Source: Campylobacteraceae bacterium
Lineage (GTDB): Bacteria; Campylobacterota; Campylobacteria; Campylobacterales; Sulfurovaceae
Assembly: GCA_026985655.1 (NCBI GenBank)
Contig: JALSQB010000045.1
Span: forward strand, 1-16,681
Reading direction: 5' to 3'
Length of the DNA stretch: 16,681 nucleotides
The notes beneath the pieces are model-generated. The model had not been told where the DNA came from and did not search any database. It saw nothing but the letters and a program-made list of their open reading frames with translations. Below, piece after piece: positions 13,774-16,681 of the stretch. The position numbers and the translations under genes were made by a program. Positions within the stretch are counted from its first letter, which is position 1, and the number at the start of each line of letters is the position of its first letter.

Positions 13774-14829
13774 ATGGGTACACTTATCGCCTTATTGGTT
13801 TTTTCATTTTTAATCTTTTTTCATGAGTTAGGACACTTCTTAGCCGCACGATTTTTTGGCGTACATGTTGAAGTATTTAGCATTGGTTTTGGAAAACGTA
13901 TCGTCACCAAACAATTTGGGGCGACCCAATGGAGTTTTTCACTTATTCCTTTGGGTGGATATGTGCGAATGAAAGGTCAAGATGATGCTGACCCTTCTAA
14001 AAAATCGTATGATTATGACTCCTATAATGCAAAAACACCTTTTGAACGAATTATCATCTCTCTAGCTGGCCCTTTTGCAAACTTTTTATTGGCTTTTTTA
14101 CTCTATTTTGCAGTTGCCAATATTGGTGTGCCTACGCCTTTGTCAAACATTGGACAACTCATTAAAAACTCTCCTGCTGTTCAAGCTGGAATGCAATTAG
14201 AAGATACTATCACCAACATCGATGGTAAAGAGATTAAATATTGGCACGAAATTGGAAAAGCACTCGGTCAGAGTGAACAAGCACATCAGATTACAGTTTT
14301 ACGTCATAATCAATTTATTGACTTAAGTGTTAGCCCCAAAGTTTTAGAGACTAAAAATATATTTGGTGAAACTGAAAAACGTTATCTTTTGGGTATTAGT
14401 GCCAATCCCAATGCCTTAGAAAATGTCTCTTATGGTTTGAGCGATGGTCTTTACTTTGCCTATGAACAGACACAACAAGCTTCACTCTATATTTTAAAAA
14501 GTTTACAAAAGTTACTCTCTGGACTTATTCCTATGGAAAATTTAGGAGGCGTTATCGGCATGGTTGATAGCACTTCAAAAGTAACACATCTCGGATTGGT
14601 CGCACTTCTTATGTTTACAGCACTCATTTCTGTAAACTTAGGGGTTATTAATCTTTTACCCATACCTGCACTTGATGGTGGACACGTACTGTTTCATCTT
14701 TATGAGCTTATCACAAAAAAACCTGCTAGTGATGGGATTATGTTAAAACTTACCATTTTAGGTTGGGGAATTTTACTCTGTGTCATGCTTTTGGGCTTAT
14801 ATAATGATATTAATAGATTACTAGGATAA
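13774..14829 (+). CDS. rseP: RseP-type site-2 intramembrane zinc metalloprotease (M50)
   Basis: This 351-residue membrane protease has HELGH (His17, Glu18, His21) in its first transmembrane helix and ALDGGH (Asp301) in a late helix, together the M50 zinc site. A periplasmic PDZ domain (about 112-190, with SPAVQAGMQLEDTITNIDGKEI) lies between them; there is one PDZ domain rather than the two of E. coli RseP, as is usual for shorter homologues. Hydrophobic helices lie near 1-20, 90-110, 270-295 and 325-347. Such proteases cut membrane-anchored anti-sigma factors and leftover signal peptides. No anti-sigma factor or sigma factor is nearby, so the substrate is open. The gene ends 6 bases before the YggS-type gene and probably shares its transcript. 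It may be annotated simply as RIP metalloprotease. Confidence 0.93.
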   Translation: MGTLIALLVFSFLIFFHELGHFLAARFFGVHVEVFSIGFGKRIVTKQFGATQWSFSLIPLGGYVRMKGQDDADPSKKSYDYDSYNAKTPFERIIISLAGPFANFLLAFLLYFAVANIGVPTPLSNIGQLIKNSPAVQAGMQLEDTITNIDGKEIKYWHEIGKALGQSEQAHQITVLRHNQFIDLSVSPKVLETKNIFGETEKRYLLGISANPNALENVSYGLSDGLYFAYEQTQQASLYILKSLQKLLSGLIPMENLGGVIGMVDSTSKVTHLGLVALLMFTALISVNLGVINLLPIPALDGGHVLFHLYELITKKPASDGIMLKLTILGWGILLCVMLLGLYNDINRLLG

Positions 14830-14835
14830 AATAAA

Positions 14836-15528
14836 ATGAAAGAAACATACGACATGAAAGAAGCATTAAGAAAAAATTTAGATGAAGTTATTTGGAACAT
14901 TGAACAAGCACGTATTTCCATTACAGAGCACCATATTGTAAAACTTGTAGCCGTAGGAAAATATTCCGATGAGCAAAGCATTCAAACACTCTATGAGCTT
15001 GGACAAAGAGCTTTTGGAGAGAATCAAGTACAGCAACTTAACACCCGTATGCAAAATCTTGAAGAATTTCCTTTAGAGTGGCACATGATGGGGCATTTAC
15101 AATCCAATAAGATTAATAAATTAATTGAGTTACGTCCAAGCCTTTTTCAGTCACTAGACTCGTTAAAGTTAGCCGAAGCCTTAAATGAAAAGCTTATAGA
15201 AAAGAATCAAACGATGAACTGTTTACTCCAAATTAACAGTGCAAAAGAGGCAACAAAATCAGGAGTTTCAATAGAAGAAGCTTTTGATATTTATCAGCAA
15301 ATTCAAGAGGCTTGTCCTGCACTTAAACTCAAAGGGGTGATGAGTATTGGGGCACATGTAGAAGAGCAAAAAGTGATTCAGCAAAGTTTTGAAGCAACAC
15401 ATAAAATTTATGAAGCCTTAGAAAAAAAAGGTGCAAGTATCTGTTCTATGGGAATGAGCAGTGACTATGAACTTGCCATAAAATGTGGGTCAAACCTTGT
15501 GCGTATTGGTTCTAAAATATTTAAATAA
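14836..15528 (+). CDS. yggS: YggS/PLPBP-family pyridoxal phosphate-binding protein
   Basis: This 230-residue cytoplasmic protein belongs to the single-domain alanine-racemase-fold family that buffers pyridoxal 5'-phosphate and affects amino acid balance, with no known catalysis. Lys42 in VAVGKY forms the PLP Schiff base (the common form is VAVSK). Further family motifs are GENQVQ (61-66), WHMMGHLQSNK (82-92) and, near the end, SMGMSSDYELAI and LVRIGSKIF, which bind the phosphate. The length is normal. AGGA (14823-14826) lies 9 bases before the first ATG. A second ATG at 14854 has no such site. It follows rseP closely and precedes the FIST gene by 30 bases. Confidence 0.93.
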   Translation: MKETYDMKEALRKNLDEVIWNIEQARISITEHHIVKLVAVGKYSDEQSIQTLYELGQRAFGENQVQQLNTRMQNLEEFPLEWHMMGHLQSNKINKLIELRPSLFQSLDSLKLAEALNEKLIEKNQTMNCLLQINSAKEATKSGVSIEEAFDIYQQIQEACPALKLKGVMSIGAHVEEQKVIQQSFEATHKIYEALEKKGASICSMGMSSDYELAIKCGSNLVRIGSKIFK

Positions 15529-15558
15529 AAATTATCTCAAAAACAAAGGTTAAAAAGA

Positions 15559-16681
15559 ATGAGACAACTGGTACATTACTATTATCATGAGGAAAGATTA
15601 GTAACGTGGATGAAAGAAAATAAGATTGTATCGCACAATAAATTACTCATAGAGGTAAATTTTCCAGATTCAGATAAAGATAAACTAAAAGAACTGCTTA
15701 GTAATTTATCTAAGCTACTTCCTGAAGCAACTATTGTCGGTATGCAAAGTTTTACTTCATTTGTTAATCACAAAGTAACGGACATTAATCCTCAACCTGT
15801 TATTTCTATGATGGAGTTTGAAAATTCTGACATCTCTGTAGAAGTCATAGACTTATCTAAACAACAAATAAAAAATCCAACTTTAGACTTTTTAAGACTT
15901 GAAAAACAGATACAATCCAATACTCAAGCCATAGAGATACTCTCTTCATATAGAGAAAAAGGAATGGAGAGACTTATCAATCAAATTGGTTCTAAATTTT
16001 CTCATTTAAAAGTTTTTGGAGGAGGGGCAACTTCCAAAGACCCTAAAAATCATGAACAATTTGTTTTTTATAATGGAAAAATTTATCACAAAGCTTTAAT
16101 TCTTATTTTTATGCATGGTGACAATCTCAATGTTGAACTTTTTCAAGCGTTTGATTGGAAACCAATTTCAAAAAAGAAAATTGTAAGTAAAGTAGAAGGA
16201 AACACCCTTCTTACACTAAACAAACGACCTGCGTTAGAGATTTATAAAAAATATTTTCCCAATATCAAATCAGATTCTACCGTAGCCTTACAAATTCCAC
16301 TCTACCTCCATAAAAATAATATCTCTTCAACAGTCAATATTTTAAAAATTAATTTTGAAAATCAATCTTTAGAGATGTCACAAACCCTAGAAGAGGGAGA
16401 CATTGTACAACTCTCTATTGGGAATTATGACTCTATGATAAACCGTATTGATGAGATTAAACATTTTCTACAAAACACACCTGCACAAGGCTTATGGCTT
16501 TCAAGTTCTATCTCATATGAGTATGGATTTAGAATACCTATTGTGCATTATCTCTCAACCATTAAAGAGACTGACCAAATTTTTGGATATGGTAGTTCAG
16601 AAGAGTATTTTAATACACTTAATCAGCCCTATACTTATCATAGTCAATCATTTTTAATGGCAACAATTAGTGAATCTAACT
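15559..16681 (+). CDS. FIST-domain sensory protein, N-terminal part (runs off the right edge)
   Basis: From ATG at 15559 the frame stays open to the end of the window (374 codons). FIST domains are intracellular sensors thought to bind small ligands such as amino acids and are often fused to kinase, diguanylate cyclase or receptor outputs. Visible family marks are VFGGGATSKD (152-161), then FVFYNGKIYHKALILIF, FDWKPIS (198-204) and EGNTLLTLNKRPALEIY, the conserved W-P and GN-L---RPAL pattern linking FIST and FIST_C. FIST_C fills the rest, with EGDIVQLSIGNYD and a QGLWLSSS stretch. No signal peptide or membrane segment is seen. AAAGGT (15545-15550) is a moderate ribosome site 8 bases before the ATG. 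The output domain, if any, lies beyond the window. Confidence 0.8.
   Translation, partial: MRQLVHYYYHEERLVTWMKENKIVSHNKLLIEVNFPDSDKDKLKELLSNLSKLLPEATIVGMQSFTSFVNHKVTDINPQPVISMMEFENSDISVEVIDLSKQQIKNPTLDFLRLEKQIQSNTQAIEILSSYREKGMERLINQIGSKFSHLKVFGGGATSKDPKNHEQFVFYNGKIYHKALILIFMHGDNLNVELFQAFDWKPISKKKIVSKVEGNTLLTLNKRPALEIYKKYFPNIKSDSTVALQIPLYLHKNNISSTVNILKINFENQSLEMSQTLEEGDIVQLSIGNYDSMINRIDEIKHFLQNTPAQGLWLSSSISYEYGFRIPIVHYLSTIKETDQIFGYGSSEEYFNTLNQPYTYHSQSFLMATISESN

Noticed and set aside
16448..16657. 69-codon frame inside the right-hand gene
   Set aside because: It is an out-of-frame shadow of the FIST-domain coding sequence.
1..16681. tRNA, rRNA, insertion sequence, integrase, attachment site or CRISPR array
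   Set aside because: No cloverleaf-like segment, transposase or integrase motif, terminal repeats or regularly spaced repeats were seen by eye on either strand.

Overview
The window looks like chromosomal DNA from a free-living or host-associated member of the Campylobacterota (Epsilonproteobacteria, in the range of Sulfurimonas, Arcobacter or Sulfurovum). The evidence is the AT-rich composition, promoters that show a clear TATAAT -10 box but no recognisable -35, a CetB-like PAS protein with an HPDMP motif, and the order M16 protease - dapA - short-chain reductase - pgsA - rseP. From memory, parts of this order also occur in Campylobacter jejuni. No tRNA, rRNA, insertion sequence or CRISPR array was seen.

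Left edge (1-3015): the start of a small leftward gene, then a 937-residue Suv3-type RNA helicase with a C-terminal zinc ribbon and an Arg/Gly/Ser-rich tail. Its -10 box lies so close to the ATG that the mRNA may be leaderless.

Signalling island (3054-8887): a leftward set encodes a hybrid histidine kinase with a GAF-like sensor, a PAS protein and a roadblock/LC7-like protein, closed by a hairpin. Beyond it are a SixA-type histidine phosphatase and a CZB (chemoreceptor zinc-binding) gene broken by an in-frame TAA in its zinc motif. Divergently transcribed from a shared AT-rich promoter region are a stand-alone receiver and a soluble histidine kinase with overlapping stop and start codons. These are followed by decayed fragments resembling SiaC (DUF1987) and the C-terminus of a SpoIIE/SiaA-type PP2C phosphatase. 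The island therefore holds several cytoplasmic signalling proteins and at least two dead or dying genes, which suggests gain and loss of signalling modules.

Housekeeping region (8948-15528): an exported M16 zinc peptidase, dapA (lysine and peptidoglycan precursor synthesis), a FabL-like enoyl-ACP reductase, a cluster of palindromes, pgsA (phosphatidylglycerol synthesis), a leftward two-helix coiled-coil membrane protein of unknown function, rseP (site-2 protease) and a YggS-type PLP-binding protein. The common theme is the cell envelope: peptidoglycan precursor, fatty acid and phospholipid synthesis plus envelope proteolysis.

Right edge (15559-16681): the N-terminal 374 codons of a FIST-domain sensory protein that runs out of the window.

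The most notable observations are the CZB gene with all zinc ligands intact but a stop codon directly after the zinc cysteine, and the fused remnants of a SiaC/PP2C partner-switching module directly downstream of a two-component pair. I found no clear evidence of a wholly new system.
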